Source: Desulfoferrobacter suflitae (lineage in GTDB: Bacteria; Desulfobacterota; Syntrophobacteria; Syntrophobacterales; Syntrophobacteraceae). From it: a stretch of 64,000 nucleotides of DNA. The stretch is taken from assembly GCF_022603395.1 (NCBI RefSeq), contig NZ_JAIBKA010000001.1, forward strand, positions 124,001 through 188,000, in the 5' to 3' direction. The notes below the pieces were generated by a model. That model made no database searches and was not told the DNA's origin. It saw only the letters and a program-made list of their open reading frames with translations. Below, one piece after another: positions 8,711 through 17,913 of the stretch. Each line of letters begins with the position of its first letter. The first letter of the stretch is position 1. The translations under genes were made by a program, and so were the position numbers.

Positions 8711-9880
8711 ATGAACCAACACCCTAATCTTAAGATTTTGCTGATAACTCGCAACCTTCCACCACTCGTTGGCGGCATGGAACGGCTCTTATACCACATT
8801 TATCTTGAACTCAGAAAATCGTTTCAGGTAGCCATTGCTGGACCGCACAGTTCAAGACGTTACATTGCAGCGGGCACACCCTTTAAGACGTTCCCAATTT
8901 CCCCTGCCGCAAGATTCTTCCTGTCGTCCATTTGGCAAAGTTATAGACTGGCATCTACCTTTTCTCCGGATCTGATTCTCTCGGGCAGCGGCGTAACATC
9001 GTTCGCTTCAGCAGTTGCAGGAAAACTTCTGAAGAGGCCTGTCATATGTTACCTGCATGGGTTGGATTTGGTAGAAAAAAACCCCGCCTATCGGCTTTTC
9101 TGTATTCCGGCAATACGATCGTGTGATGCGGTTCTAGTGAACAGCAACAGCACGGCCCAGTTAGCGAAAGCAATCGGCGTTAGAGAATCCTCCATCCAGA
9201 TCTTGCACCCAGGGGTTTCGTTACCGCATCAAAAGGTATCTTCAACAGATGGGTTCAGAAATCAGCTGGGCGTTGGCTCAAGGCCGATTCTCCTCTCTGT
9301 TGGAAGACTGACCCGTCGCAAAGGCATAGTTGAATTCATCGATCGGTGCCTGCCCGATATCATTCGCAGTAATCCAGAAGTTGTTCTTGTGATCATCGGT
9401 GAAGAAGCCACGAGTGCTCTGAAACAGGCTCCCGGAGTCCTTAGCGAGATAAGAACAGTTGTCTCCCTTCGCGGGCTCACAGATCATGTGAGACTGCTTG
9501 GCCATGTCGATGATGCAACGCTTTCGCAAGCCTATCTTGCCAGTCAGTTGCTTGTGTTTCCAGTTATTGAACGACCCAATGACATCGAAGGCTTCGGCAT
9601 GGTTGCGGTAGAGGCGGCAGCGCATGGTCTGCCAACGATGGCTTTTGCCTTAGGCGGAGTCATCGATGCAGTAAAGGATGCTGTTTCCGGTTATCTGGTT
9701 ACCCCAGGCGACTATAAAGAATTAACGCGTTCTATATTGCATCAGTTGCACAGTCCACAGGTGTCAAAATCGTCATGCATTGCCTTTGCAGACTCTTTCT
9801 CTTGGGAGAGATTTGGCAACCGATTGAGAGAGATATCTTTGTCAACTGCGGCGCACCACCAAACTCAATTCGGTGAATGA
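8711..9880 (+). CDS. GT4 family glycosyltransferase
   Basis: A 389-residue GT-B retaining glycosyltransferase. The N-terminal domain starts LKILLITRNLPPLVGGMERL, where the glycine loop and following residues are typical of GT4 acceptor domains. The C-terminal half has SVGRLTRRKG and the nucleotide-sugar motif EGFGMVAVEAAAHGLP (E-x7-E). I prefer the ATG at 8711 to the TTG at 8681, because alignment-worthy sequence begins only after it; neither has a clear ribosome site. Its last four bases overlap the methyltransferase that follows, implying coupled translation. Donor and acceptor sugars are unknown. Confidence 0.87.
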   Translation: MNQHPNLKILLITRNLPPLVGGMERLLYHIYLELRKSFQVAIAGPHSSRRYIAAGTPFKTFPISPAARFFLSSIWQSYRLASTFSPDLILSGSGVTSFASAVAGKLLKRPVICYLHGLDLVEKNPAYRLFCIPAIRSCDAVLVNSNSTAQLAKAIGVRESSIQILHPGVSLPHQKVSSTDGFRNQLGVGSRPILLSVGRLTRRKGIVEFIDRCLPDIIRSNPEVVLVIIGEEATSALKQAPGVLSEIRTVVSLRGLTDHVRLLGHVDDATLSQAYLASQLLVFPVIERPNDIEGFGMVAVEAAAHGLPTMAFALGGVIDAVKDAVSGYLVTPGDYKELTRSILHQLHSPQVSKSSCIAFADSFSWERFGNRLREISLSTAAHHQTQFGE

Positions 9881-10668
9881 TCTACCCATTGGTTATCGAA
9901 GAAAGAAACGCCGTGATTAGAGAGTATCAATGGTCATTTTCCCAAAAATATCAAGATGCAGCGCACAATCGAAAACTCAAAGAGAATAAGGCCCAAACCA
10001 TTTGCGCTGTGATCGAGAATCATGTTGGAAAAAATCTTCAAGACTTATCAGTGCTTGATGTTGGAGCCTCCACCGGAACTATAGCCGATTATCTCAGCGG
10101 CAAGGTCAGATATATGGCGGCAGTTGATATCGACGCTCCAGCCATCGAGTACGCGGCAAAAACCTATAGTTCACCAAACCTAGATTTTCTGGTCGGTGAT
10201 GCGATGAATCTTAGTTTTGGGAGTCATACATTCGATGTGGTCATTTGTGCGCATGTCTATGAACACGTCCCCAGTGCACAGCAAATGACTTCTGAGGTTT
10301 ACCGGGTTCTAAAAAATGGAGGAATTTGTTATTTCGCTGCCGGCAATAAATTTCAACTCATGGAACCCCACTACCGACTCCCATTTCTGTCGCTCATGCC
10401 CCGGCAAAGTGCAAATCTTTACCTAAAGTTCACGAGAAAAGGAGACAATTACTATGAGAAGCACCTTACCTATTGGGAACTTAGGGAGATTCTCCGACCT
10501 TTCGAGATTATCGATTACACCAGCCGAATTATCAAAAACCCAACTCATTTCAGAGCTCAATACATGATCCGCCCAGGTTCCAAGATGCAGAAGATTGCCC
10601 AGTTCGTTGCAACTCATGCCTATTGGGCGGTACCCACTTATATCTGGCTGTTGAAGAAAACCCGATAA
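9877..10668 (+). CDS. Class I SAM-dependent methyltransferase
   Basis: A 263-residue methyltransferase with the SAM-binding Rossmann motif VLDVGASTGTIADYL at about residues 66-80, the acidic residue after strand 2 (VDIDAPAIEYA), and the post-motif region FDVVICAHVYEHVPS typical of the Methyltransf_11/UbiE-like class. It overlaps the upstream GT4 gene by ATGA. In a polysaccharide locus with an ABC exporter, such an enzyme may methylate a sugar, possibly at the chain end; this is inference. Its base composition is clearly lower in GC than the exporter genes downstream. Confidence 0.85.
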   Translation: MIYPLVIEERNAVIREYQWSFSQKYQDAAHNRKLKENKAQTICAVIENHVGKNLQDLSVLDVGASTGTIADYLSGKVRYMAAVDIDAPAIEYAAKTYSSPNLDFLVGDAMNLSFGSHTFDVVICAHVYEHVPSAQQMTSEVYRVLKNGGICYFAAGNKFQLMEPHYRLPFLSLMPRQSANLYLKFTRKGDNYYEKHLTYWELREILRPFEIIDYTSRIIKNPTHFRAQYMIRPGSKMQKIAQFVATHAYWAVPTYIWLLKKTR

Positions 10669-10772
10669 GCAAGTGAAGCTTAATTCCCGATTGGGATACA
10701 AAAAGGACTTTACATCGAGCCAGTAAGACGCTATTTTCGAGCAACAAAACTGCTCATAATGATGGTGCACCA

Positions 10773-11321
10773 ATGCTTGAGGGTATCATTACCTCTAAAA
10801 CCCGCGTTAAGCTGCTCATGCGGTTCTTTTTGAACCCCCATGCCACCTCATATCTGCGCGAGCTTGCTGACCAGTTCGGCGTATCAACCAACGGCATTCG
10901 GGAAGAATTGATGCAGATGGTCCAGTCAAAGCTTCTCACGTCCCACAAGGAGGGAAGACAAGTCATTTATCAGGCCAATACCGCTCACCCCCTTTTCCAC
11001 GAACTGCATTCCATGGTGCAGAAATCTCTTGGCATGGACCGCATCCTCGAAAGTATCATCGAGCGTCTTGGCGACATCGAAGAGGCGTACCTGATCGATG
11101 ATTATGCCGAGGGGCGCGATACCGGCATCATAGACCTTTTGCTGATTGGCAATGTGAATACCTATCATCTGAGTGATCTGAGCAAAAAAACTGAACGCTA
11201 TATTGATCGCAAAATTCGTTCATTAGTTCTGACTCGTGAAGAATTCGAGCAAATGGGTCCAAAGCTTAGGAATCGTCCAAACCTGCTGATTTGGAGGAAA
11301 GACATTGCGAAAGGGCCATAA
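10773..11321 (+). CDS. Winged-helix protein with nucleotidyltransferase-like C-terminal domain
   Basis: A 182-residue protein. Residues 1-75 look like an ArsR-type winged helix (ITSKTRVKLLMRFFLNP, then a recognition-helix region VSTNGIREELMQM and a wing EGRQVIYQAN). Residues about 100-180 resemble a minimal nucleotidyltransferase fold (YAEGRDTGIIDLLLIGNVN), but the usual GS-x(9)-DxD signature is degenerate, so catalysis is doubtful. It stands just before the wzm-wzt exporter genes, as such proteins often do in polysaccharide loci of Desulfobacterota. It may regulate the locus; the ligand and target are unknown. No strong ribosome site is seen before the ATG. Confidence 0.7.
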   Translation: MLEGIITSKTRVKLLMRFFLNPHATSYLRELADQFGVSTNGIREELMQMVQSKLLTSHKEGRQVIYQANTAHPLFHELHSMVQKSLGMDRILESIIERLGDIEEAYLIDDYAEGRDTGIIDLLLIGNVNTYHLSDLSKKTERYIDRKIRSLVLTREEFEQMGPKLRNRPNLLIWRKDIAKGP

Positions 11322-11572
11322 GCTTCAGCTTTTTCTAATGAAAAGGCATGAGTGTTGCTTTACTTGATCAGTGCTGAGCTGAGCTTAATCGACTTAATCG
11401 ATAGGCCCTCACAACAAATACAAAACCAGGCGGGATATCGCGCAACCGCCAAGAAACTAATGCAACCGAGTTGGCGGAGCTGTATCAACAGACCTTTTCA
11501 ACAAATACTTAAATTTCACTCAAGTCTTCTATATGAAGACAATTCCTTCAAAAAAGAACGGGGCTATCCTTT

Positions 11573-12439
11573 TTGACATCGAAAGAGTTATCCCAACTCT
11601 CGGTAACGGTTTACACCCCGGAATCGGCCCTACGCCATCCAGTTCAGCTGTTGAGCACCATGTTCCGCGATCTAATGGCGTCGCGTGAACTGGCCTGGCA
11701 GCTGGCCGTTCGCGACATCAAAGCGCAGTACCGGCAGACCGCGCTGGGCCTGATCTGGGCCTTCATCCTCCCGCTGGCCAACACCGCCGCGTGGCTGATG
11801 ATCCATAATGCCGGCATCGTCACCGTGCGACATACCGACCTGCCCTATCCCATCTTCGTTTTCACCGGGACCATGCTCTGGGCTATCTTCATGGACTCGG
11901 TGAACGCCCCCTTGCAACAGACCATCGCCGCCAGGCCTATGCTGGCCAAGATCAATTTTCCGCGTGAGGCCCTGGTCGTTTCGGGCATCTACCAGACCCT
12001 CTTCAATGCGGGCATCAAGCTCGTCGTCACGCTGGCCGCCTTGCTGATCATGGGCGTGGCCCCCGGTATGGGGCTGGCGTTCTTCCCCGTCGCCCTGCTG
12101 TCACTGATACTGGCTGGAACGGCGCTGGGCCTGCTGCTCACGCCGATCGGCGTGCTTTACTCCGATATCGGCAAGGCATTGCCCCTGCTCATGCAGTTTT
12201 TCATGTATTTGACCCCGGTCGTCTTCCCGATGCCGCAGAGCGGATGGGCCGCGGCGTTGTTCCAGGTCAATCCACTAACCCCACTCATTGTTACTGCGCG
12301 CGACCTATTGACCGGCATGCCCCCCGCATACATGGACGGTTTCATGACGGTCAATGCCGGGATGCTAGTGCTGCTGGCTCTGGTCTGGGTGGTCTATCGG
12401 GCCGCCATCCCGATCCTGATCGAACGTATGAGTGCTTAG
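11573..12439 (+). CDS. wzm: ABC-2 polysaccharide export permease (Wzm-type)
   Basis: A 288-residue inner-membrane permease of the ABC-2 type. It shows the amphipathic N-terminal interface helix (LMASRELAWQLAVRDIKAQYRQTALG) followed by about six membrane segments, as in Wzm/TagG/RfbD proteins that export undecaprenyl-linked polysaccharide. The best in-frame start is TTG at 11573; there is no upstream ATG in this frame and the ribosome site is weak. The Wzt ATPase follows after 11 bases. GC content is visibly high (41 of 60 bases at 11701-11760) compared with the methyltransferase upstream (30 of 60 at 10081-10140), suggesting a separate origin. Confidence 0.88.
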   Translation: MTSKELSQLSVTVYTPESALRHPVQLLSTMFRDLMASRELAWQLAVRDIKAQYRQTALGLIWAFILPLANTAAWLMIHNAGIVTVRHTDLPYPIFVFTGTMLWAIFMDSVNAPLQQTIAARPMLAKINFPREALVVSGIYQTLFNAGIKLVVTLAALLIMGVAPGMGLAFFPVALLSLILAGTALGLLLTPIGVLYSDIGKALPLLMQFFMYLTPVVFPMPQSGWAAALFQVNPLTPLIVTARDLLTGMPPAYMDGFMTVNAGMLVLLALVWVVYRAAIPILIERMSA

Positions 12440-12450
12440 GGAATACGGGG

Positions 12451-13713
12451 ATGACCGACACGCTGATCAAGGTCGAGAATGTCTCGAAAAAGTTTTGCCG
12501 CAGCCTGAAAAGGTCACTGCGGTACGGAATACAGGATCTGGGGAATGAACTGATCGGTCGCCGGCATGGTGGTAACGGCGAATTACGCGAAGACGAGTTC
12601 TGGGCGGTAAAAGATGTCAGCTTTGAGGTGAAGCGTGGTGAATGCCTTGGGCTTATCGGCCGTAATGGAGCCGGCAAAACCACTCTGCTAAGGATGCTGA
12701 ATGGCCTGATCAAGCCCGACAAGGGCAGGATAGAGATGCGAGGGCGGGTGGGGGCATTGATTGCACTCGGTGCTGGGTTTAATCCGATCCTCACAGGGCG
12801 AGAGAACATCTACGTTAACGGTGCAGTGCTTGGGCTTTCAAAGAAGGAGACAGGCAATAAAATCGAGGAAATCATTGATTTTGCCGAAATTCGAGAATTC
12901 ATTGATTCACCTGTGCAGAGTTACAGTGCAGGGATGACTGTACGACTGGGATTTGCGGTGGCAGCTGCACTCGATCCACATATCCTGCTTCTTGACGAAG
13001 TGCTTGCGGTAGGCGATGTAGGGTTCCAGGCAAAATGCTTAAACACCTTAAGTGACTTTCGGAAGAAGGGCACTGGTTTTGTTCTGGTTTCCCACAATAT
13101 GCACCAGATATCCCGATACTGTGACCAACTGCTTTATCTTAAGGGAGGTCACGTTGCCCATTGCGGTGACGTTGAGAGTGGCATCAAGCAATTTCTGCAG
13201 CACATGGATGCGAATCAGCCAAGCATCGAAACCGAAGCGACTGAATGGTCAAGGGTATACGGTAGCGGCAAGGTCATTTTGAAGAACGCAACCTTTCTAG
13301 ACAAGGATGGATTGCCCGTCAATCATATCAGAACTGGCGACACCTTCAGTCTGGCCATTGATTACGAATGTCCTGGGGAGTTAGTTAGTGACACGATCTT
13401 AGACATAGTTATCAGGGACAAAGAAGGAACTCTGTATCAGGGCACCAGTGCAGACTACGGCGTTGACTTCGGCCTATTATCTCAGGCTGGGAGAATGATC
13501 GTTACTTTCGAACATATGCCCGCAAACAGTACAGAGGTCCAGTTCTTCCTTACGTTACTGAACGCAAAAAATGGAGAAATATACGATTGGAAGCGGCATA
13601 TTCGTCTCAAGATCACCAACAATGCGATACTCAATGGACGGGTCTCTTTAACTGTTAGTTGGGCACTTTCAAACCCGATTTTGAATCAGCTGGAGCACCG
13701 AACCAGGATCTGA
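12451..13713 (+). CDS. wzt: ABC polysaccharide export ATPase with C-terminal extension (Wzt-type)
   Basis: A 420-residue ATPase that powers polysaccharide export with the Wzm permease. Residues 1-250 hold the nucleotide-binding domain: Walker A GRNGAGKTTLL, ABC signature YSAGMTVRLGF, Walker B HILLLDEVLAVGD and switch His in VSHNMHQI. Residues about 255-420 form an extra beta-rich domain like Wzt-C, which in E. coli O8/O9a binds the modified non-reducing end of the polymer and gates export. The ATG at 12451 follows a GGGAATACGGGG stretch; the longer open frame from 12244 overlaps wzm and is rejected. The C-terminal half is lower in GC than the N-terminal 100 codons. Confidence 0.9.
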   Translation: MTDTLIKVENVSKKFCRSLKRSLRYGIQDLGNELIGRRHGGNGELREDEFWAVKDVSFEVKRGECLGLIGRNGAGKTTLLRMLNGLIKPDKGRIEMRGRVGALIALGAGFNPILTGRENIYVNGAVLGLSKKETGNKIEEIIDFAEIREFIDSPVQSYSAGMTVRLGFAVAAALDPHILLLDEVLAVGDVGFQAKCLNTLSDFRKKGTGFVLVSHNMHQISRYCDQLLYLKGGHVAHCGDVESGIKQFLQHMDANQPSIETEATEWSRVYGSGKVILKNATFLDKDGLPVNHIRTGDTFSLAIDYECPGELVSDTILDIVIRDKEGTLYQGTSADYGVDFGLLSQAGRMIVTFEHMPANSTEVQFFLTLLNAKNGEIYDWKRHIRLKITNNAILNGRVSLTVSWALSNPILNQLEHRTRI

Positions 13714-13744
13714 TACGGCTAATACCACAAACGACATTAGGCTA

Positions 13745-14107
13745 TTGGCAGTCGAGTTGGGGCGTGGGGCCTCTTCATATCTCCCAGGGTTCGAACCCCT
13801 AAACATTTGGTGGAATGGCGTTCGCATGCTCGTCATTAGTTGGGGCCTTCGCTATCTGCATGAGATGGAGCGTGTCATCAAATCACGAAACATGTTGATT
13901 GACAGTTCTGCGTTTCCGGATAATCAAGGTGAGGCAGATATCCTTTTTTTTCAAAGAGTCCACCCACGGGCACCTATATCTATATACAAGAGCGCGAAAT
14001 CACATGCGCCAAAATCGTTTCACAGAACATCATTTCTTTGTCAACAGGATGTATTTTTTCAGCGTACCTTAAAGCTCAATGCTATGCGGGGGCTAAAGGC
14101 AGAGTGA
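13745..14107 (+). CDS. Unrecognised 120-residue open frame, possibly remnant
   Basis: An open frame with a TTG start at 13745 in the gap between wzt and the radical SAM gene. I do not recognise the product. It has no signal peptide, no membrane segment and no known motif; the stretch GEADILFFQRVHPRAPIS faintly recalls the N-terminal region of some glycosyltransferases. There is no ribosome site. It may be a real small gene, the decayed end of a lost one, or chance. GC is lower than in wzm. Treat it as a weak call. Confidence 0.25.
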   Translation: MAVELGRGASSYLPGFEPLNIWWNGVRMLVISWGLRYLHEMERVIKSRNMLIDSSAFPDNQGEADILFFQRVHPRAPISIYKSAKSHAPKSFHRTSFLCQQDVFFQRTLKLNAMRGLKAE

Positions 14108-14138
14108 TCGTGGTAGACAGAGATGCAGGGAAGCTAGA

Positions 14139-15476
14139 ATGAAAATTCTATTTGTGACTTCGGGAGCTCCTAGTAAAAGTCCTTTTTCGACGACTGAGAA
14201 ACGCCCTCCTCTCGGCTTAGGAAGCCTGATGGCTGTGACGCAGAAAGCAGGCCACCAAGTTTTCTTCATCGATAACTACCTTCGCCCAAATGACTTCATC
14301 CAAAAGGGATTTCTTCAAGATAAGCAAATCGATTATGTGGGTATCTACGCTAACACGATATGCTATCGAGACTCGCTGCGTATGTTCGATAAAATACAAG
14401 AGCTACGTGACTCAGGTATATGGACTGGGAAAATTATGGTAGGCGGCCCGCACACCTCTGTAGCCCTTGAAACGATTCCTGACTTCGTGGATCACATAAT
14501 TCAGGGCGAAGGTGAGCACACCATCTTGGATATACTTGATGGAAAAGAAACGGAGCGAGTGCTGAAGGGACGGCGTGTGGAGGATCTAGACATGCTTCCT
14601 TTTCAGCCTTGGCATATTTTTGCCTCGCTCCCCTATGACAATACATGCCCATGGATAGAGCAAGGCTCTATTTTCACCATGAATACAAGCCGAGGATGCC
14701 CTTTCGGTTGTTCGTTCTGTTCAGTCGGGTCTGTGTGGGGAAAACAATATGTTGCCCAAAGCGCGGAACGAATCTTGTCGGAAATGGAATACCTCGTGTG
14801 CGACTTCGGTGCACAAGGGTTCTACTTTAGGGAGGATCATTTCACACTCAGCCTCAAACGAACAACGAATTTCTGTGAATTGCTCCTTTCCAGAGGAATT
14901 AAGACACCGTGGGCATGTGAGACGCGAGTCGACCGAATGACGGAAGACATTGTGAAGTTGATGGCTGCTGCCGGCTGCAAAGCAGTGTATCTTGGGGTGG
15001 AAAGTGGTAGTCAAAGGATACTCGATAGGCTAAACAAAAACGTTACAGTCGGCCAGATCGAGAGCGCTATTCGGTGGTGCAAACAAGCAAGGATCAATGT
15101 CTATTGCAGTTTAATTACCGGCGTACCGGGAGAAACCTACGAGGATTTCTTGAAGACTGAAAAACTAATACGCCGCCTTCGGCCCCATTCCCATTGCTTC
15201 AATATCTTTGTGGGCATCCCAACCAGCCCTCTCTATCGCGAATGCTTGGAGAAGGGTTTGTATGAGTACAAAGATGATCTCGGGCTTCTTTATCCTCCAG
15301 GATTTGACATCAAGGCTGAGTACTTCTATGGGCAGGGGAGCTCAACCTTTGTTGATTATCGCTTCCGTCGTAGAACGGCTTTCGACTACAGACTCAAGGC
15401 GAGACAGAAACGATCAAGGATACGCAAAACTCTTGGTTCTCGGGTACCGCCAAACATAATGAGATTTTTAAAGTGA
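14139..15476 (+). CDS. B12-binding-domain radical SAM protein
   Basis: A 445-residue radical SAM enzyme. Residues 1-150 form the cobalamin-binding-like N-terminal domain (RPPLGLGSLMAVTQKAGHQV, KIMVGGPHTSVALE, IIQGEGEHTILDIL). The Fe-S cluster cysteines are C187, C191 and C194 in CPFGCSFC, followed by a radical SAM barrel with YLGVESGSQRILDRLNK and VYCSLITGVPGET. A good AGGGA site precedes the ATG. Members in polysaccharide loci often methylate or rearrange sugars or lipids, but the substrate here cannot be read. It is AT-richer than the exporter genes before it. Confidence 0.87.
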   Translation: MKILFVTSGAPSKSPFSTTEKRPPLGLGSLMAVTQKAGHQVFFIDNYLRPNDFIQKGFLQDKQIDYVGIYANTICYRDSLRMFDKIQELRDSGIWTGKIMVGGPHTSVALETIPDFVDHIIQGEGEHTILDILDGKETERVLKGRRVEDLDMLPFQPWHIFASLPYDNTCPWIEQGSIFTMNTSRGCPFGCSFCSVGSVWGKQYVAQSAERILSEMEYLVCDFGAQGFYFREDHFTLSLKRTTNFCELLLSRGIKTPWACETRVDRMTEDIVKLMAAAGCKAVYLGVESGSQRILDRLNKNVTVGQIESAIRWCKQARINVYCSLITGVPGETYEDFLKTEKLIRRLRPHSHCFNIFVGIPTSPLYRECLEKGLYEYKDDLGLLYPPGFDIKAEYFYGQGSSTFVDYRFRRRTAFDYRLKARQKRSRIRKTLGSRVPPNIMRFLK

Positions 15477-15613
15477 ATCTGATGAGGTGGAACTCCCACG
15501 GAATAGTATTTCAGGTTTTCCGGTTACACTCCAACTCATGCTGGGCTTCATGAACAGTCTAAGATCTGCAAGATGTGGTCTAGAGAAATCGATAAAAAGC
15601 CGAGGATTGTGAC

Positions 15614-16606
15614 ATGCCCAATGATCCACACGCTCCTCTCATCTCTGTGCTTATGGCCGTTTGCAATGGTGAGCGATTTGTTCGCGAGGCTGTTGATAGT
15701 ATTGTTAATCAATCCTTTCGTGACTTCGAATTCATTGTCATCGACGATGGTTCTACTGATGGTACCCGCACTATTATAGAATCTTACTCTGATCCTCGTA
15801 TACGCGCGTTTAGGAATGAGCAGAACATCGGCCTTACTCGCTCGTTGAACAAAGGTCTCGCATTGGCCAGGGGAAAGTATATTGCCCGTCAGGATGCCGA
15901 TGACATTTCTTATTCTCATCGCTTCGCTTGCCAAACGGCGTATCTGCGTTCACATCCCGAGATAGTAGCCCTGGGTGCACAGCTCTGCTTCATTGATGAG
16001 GATGGCTTGCCAATAGGGAATGAAAGCCGCGTGACAAGACATGATGACATCGTCGCTATGCTGATGCGAGGCGAGGGTGCGCTTCCACACCCGGTCGTAA
16101 TGATGCGTGCGGATGTGATCGGGGAAGTGGGAGGGTATCGGGAAAAGTTCATGGCCGCACAAGATTTGGACCTGTGGCTACGGTTGGCGGAGCGAGGAAG
16201 GCTGGCCAACCTTGAGAGTGTATTGTTGAAATACCGTTTGCACGAGCTCCAGGTAGGGAGCGCCAGGCGGGAACTCCAGCTTAAAGCTGCCAGGCATGCC
16301 GTCATCGACGCATACGACCGTCAGGGGAAACCTACACCGATGACATTGGAAATCGACGGCCAATTTGCAGTGGCTTCGTGGGAGTTGCATCACAGATGGT
16401 CACTCATGGCTCTGCGAGCTGGCAATCGTCTAACAGCCATCAAACATGCGATGATTGGTGTACGACAGGCGCGCCAGTCAGCGACTTCGTGGTGGATACT
16501 TTTGACGTCGATATGCCCACGAGTCCAGAGTCGACTGAGAGACATGCGGCAGCACTTTTTGGCAAATTCGCAGCGTAACCAGACGGAGGCACGAACCGGT
16601 GACTAA
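15614..16606 (+). CDS. GT2 family glycosyltransferase
   Basis: A 330-residue GT-A glycosyltransferase. It starts ISVLMAVCNGERFVREAVDS, has the donor-binding IDDGSTDGT, and the metal-binding RQDADDISY. The middle region ends with QDLDLWLRLAERG, where an acidic residue serves as catalytic base in inverting GT2 enzymes. A GAGGA site precedes the ATG by seven bases. Its stop overlaps the GTG start of the next GT2 gene by eight bases, so both are made from one message. It is one of four neighbouring GT2 genes that look like diverged copies, probably each adding a different linkage. Confidence 0.86.
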   Translation: MPNDPHAPLISVLMAVCNGERFVREAVDSIVNQSFRDFEFIVIDDGSTDGTRTIIESYSDPRIRAFRNEQNIGLTRSLNKGLALARGKYIARQDADDISYSHRFACQTAYLRSHPEIVALGAQLCFIDEDGLPIGNESRVTRHDDIVAMLMRGEGALPHPVVMMRADVIGEVGGYREKFMAAQDLDLWLRLAERGRLANLESVLLKYRLHELQVGSARRELQLKAARHAVIDAYDRQGKPTPMTLEIDGQFAVASWELHHRWSLMALRAGNRLTAIKHAMIGVRQARQSATSWWILLTSICPRVQSRLRDMRQHFLANSQRNQTEARTGD

Positions 16607-17579
16607 CCCGCTGGTCAGCGTCATAATCCCTTGCTACAACCAGGCACGTTTCCTGCCGGAGGCGGTGGAAAGCATTCAGGACCAGACCTATCAGAACTGG
16701 GAGTGTCTAATTGTAAATGATGGCTCAACTGACGACACGGCCGAGGTTGCTGCAGGGTTGGCCGCAGCGGACAGACGCGTACGACATCTCAATCAGTTTA
16801 ATGCGGGGCTATCAAGTGCCCGAAACCGTGGCTTAAAAGAGAGCCGCGGCTGGTTAATTCAATTCCTGGATGCGGACGATAGACTTGAAGCTCTTAAGCT
16901 GGAGACTCACACCTCATGGCTGGAGAACCATCGGGAGATAGGAATCGTGTACGGCGAAGCTCGTTACTTCACCAATGAAAATCCGGAACTCCGAGAGTTC
17001 GGATTGCTTGGGCCGAACCGGCCATGGCAAGCCGACGAACCCTGGATAGGAAAATTATGGGCATGCGCCATGCCATTGCTCCAAACTGTAATCGAACAGA
17101 ATATTATGGCCGTCAATTGTGCGCTGATTTGTCGTGAAGTTTTCGAGTCCGTCGGGGGATGGAACGAGTCGCTGGGCGCTTTGGAAGATTGGGAATTCTG
17201 GACCAGATGCCTGTTTAGGGGAATACGATTCCAGTACTTGGATGCAGAAGATAGCAAAGCTCTTGTACGTAGTCACTCTGCCAGTATGAGCCGTGACTTT
17301 TACCGAATCCACCATGCGACAGTGCAATTCCGTACCATTATCGGGCACTTTCTTCTGGATTCAGAATCTCGATTGAAGAACTACCGGTACGCCAGATGTT
17401 CATTGCAGATGTTGCCCCTGGGTAAGCGTCTTAGGGCTACCTTGCCATTGCTTTCTGCAAGTTGGTGTCCGGCAGTCTGTAGAGAGTTCATGGGCGAAAT
17501 GATTCTTCATCTGCCTCTTGTACGAGAGATTACTCGTACGATACGGTATCTCGTTTCGCACACCGAGCCTTGCGAGTGA
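16599..17579 (+). CDS. GT2 family glycosyltransferase
   Basis: A 326-residue GT-A glycosyltransferase beginning VSVIIPCYNQARFLPEAVES, with the donor motif VNDGSTDDT and the metal-binding FLDADDRL. The region LGALEDWEFWTRCLFRG carries the expected catalytic acidic residues. The start is GTG at 16599, supported by GGAGG about nine bases upstream and by the eight-base overlap with the preceding gene. The C-terminal 60 residues are basic and leucine-rich and may associate with the membrane. The sugar it transfers is not known. Confidence 0.86.
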   Translation: MTNPLVSVIIPCYNQARFLPEAVESIQDQTYQNWECLIVNDGSTDDTAEVAAGLAAADRRVRHLNQFNAGLSSARNRGLKESRGWLIQFLDADDRLEALKLETHTSWLENHREIGIVYGEARYFTNENPELREFGLLGPNRPWQADEPWIGKLWACAMPLLQTVIEQNIMAVNCALICREVFESVGGWNESLGALEDWEFWTRCLFRGIRFQYLDAEDSKALVRSHSASMSRDFYRIHHATVQFRTIIGHFLLDSESRLKNYRYARCSLQMLPLGKRLRATLPLLSASWCPAVCREFMGEMILHLPLVREITRTIRYLVSHTEPCE

Positions 17580-17913
17580 TCTTGGAGTAGGGAGCTACCT
17601 GGAATTCACCATGATGATGGTCAAACCCAGATTGCCTCTATCATTCTGAGATCCTTGCTGGATAATGACGTTCGCCACCGGACATGTTCTTGCCAGTCGC
17701 CATGCCAGAAAAAGTATCGTAGGCCCGTCCTTCTACTGGGTATAGAACAGGAACCTATTCTGGATCATATTCTTTCATAGATCCAATGGATTACACATGA
17801 TTGCGCCCATAAGGCCCAAATTTTAATTGCTCTGAAAGGTCACTCTTTGTCTCGATGGCCAACTGCAACCTTGCCGATGGCGCAACTGGAGGATAAATGA
17901 CTGGGGAAATGTT
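17580..17913. other. Intergenic spacer with no recognised gene
   Basis: These 334 bases lie between a GT2 gene and the WbsX-like gene. All three forward frames are interrupted. One frame ends in a run that looks faintly protein-like (GHSLSRWPTATLPMAQLEDK) before a stop near 17897, so a decayed gene is possible, but I cannot name it. GGAGG at about 17888 is not placed to serve the ATG at 17914. Confidence 0.4.

Noticed and set aside
8418-8714. 98-codon open frame overlapping the first GT2 gene by ATGA
   Set aside because: The product resembles nothing I know, has no domain or membrane pattern, and runs into the start of the GT4 gene. The overlap is suggestive but not enough.
12244-12450. Upstream in-frame extension of wzt
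   Set aside because: It overlaps the end of wzm, while the ATP-binding domain begins just after the ATG at 12451, as in homologues.
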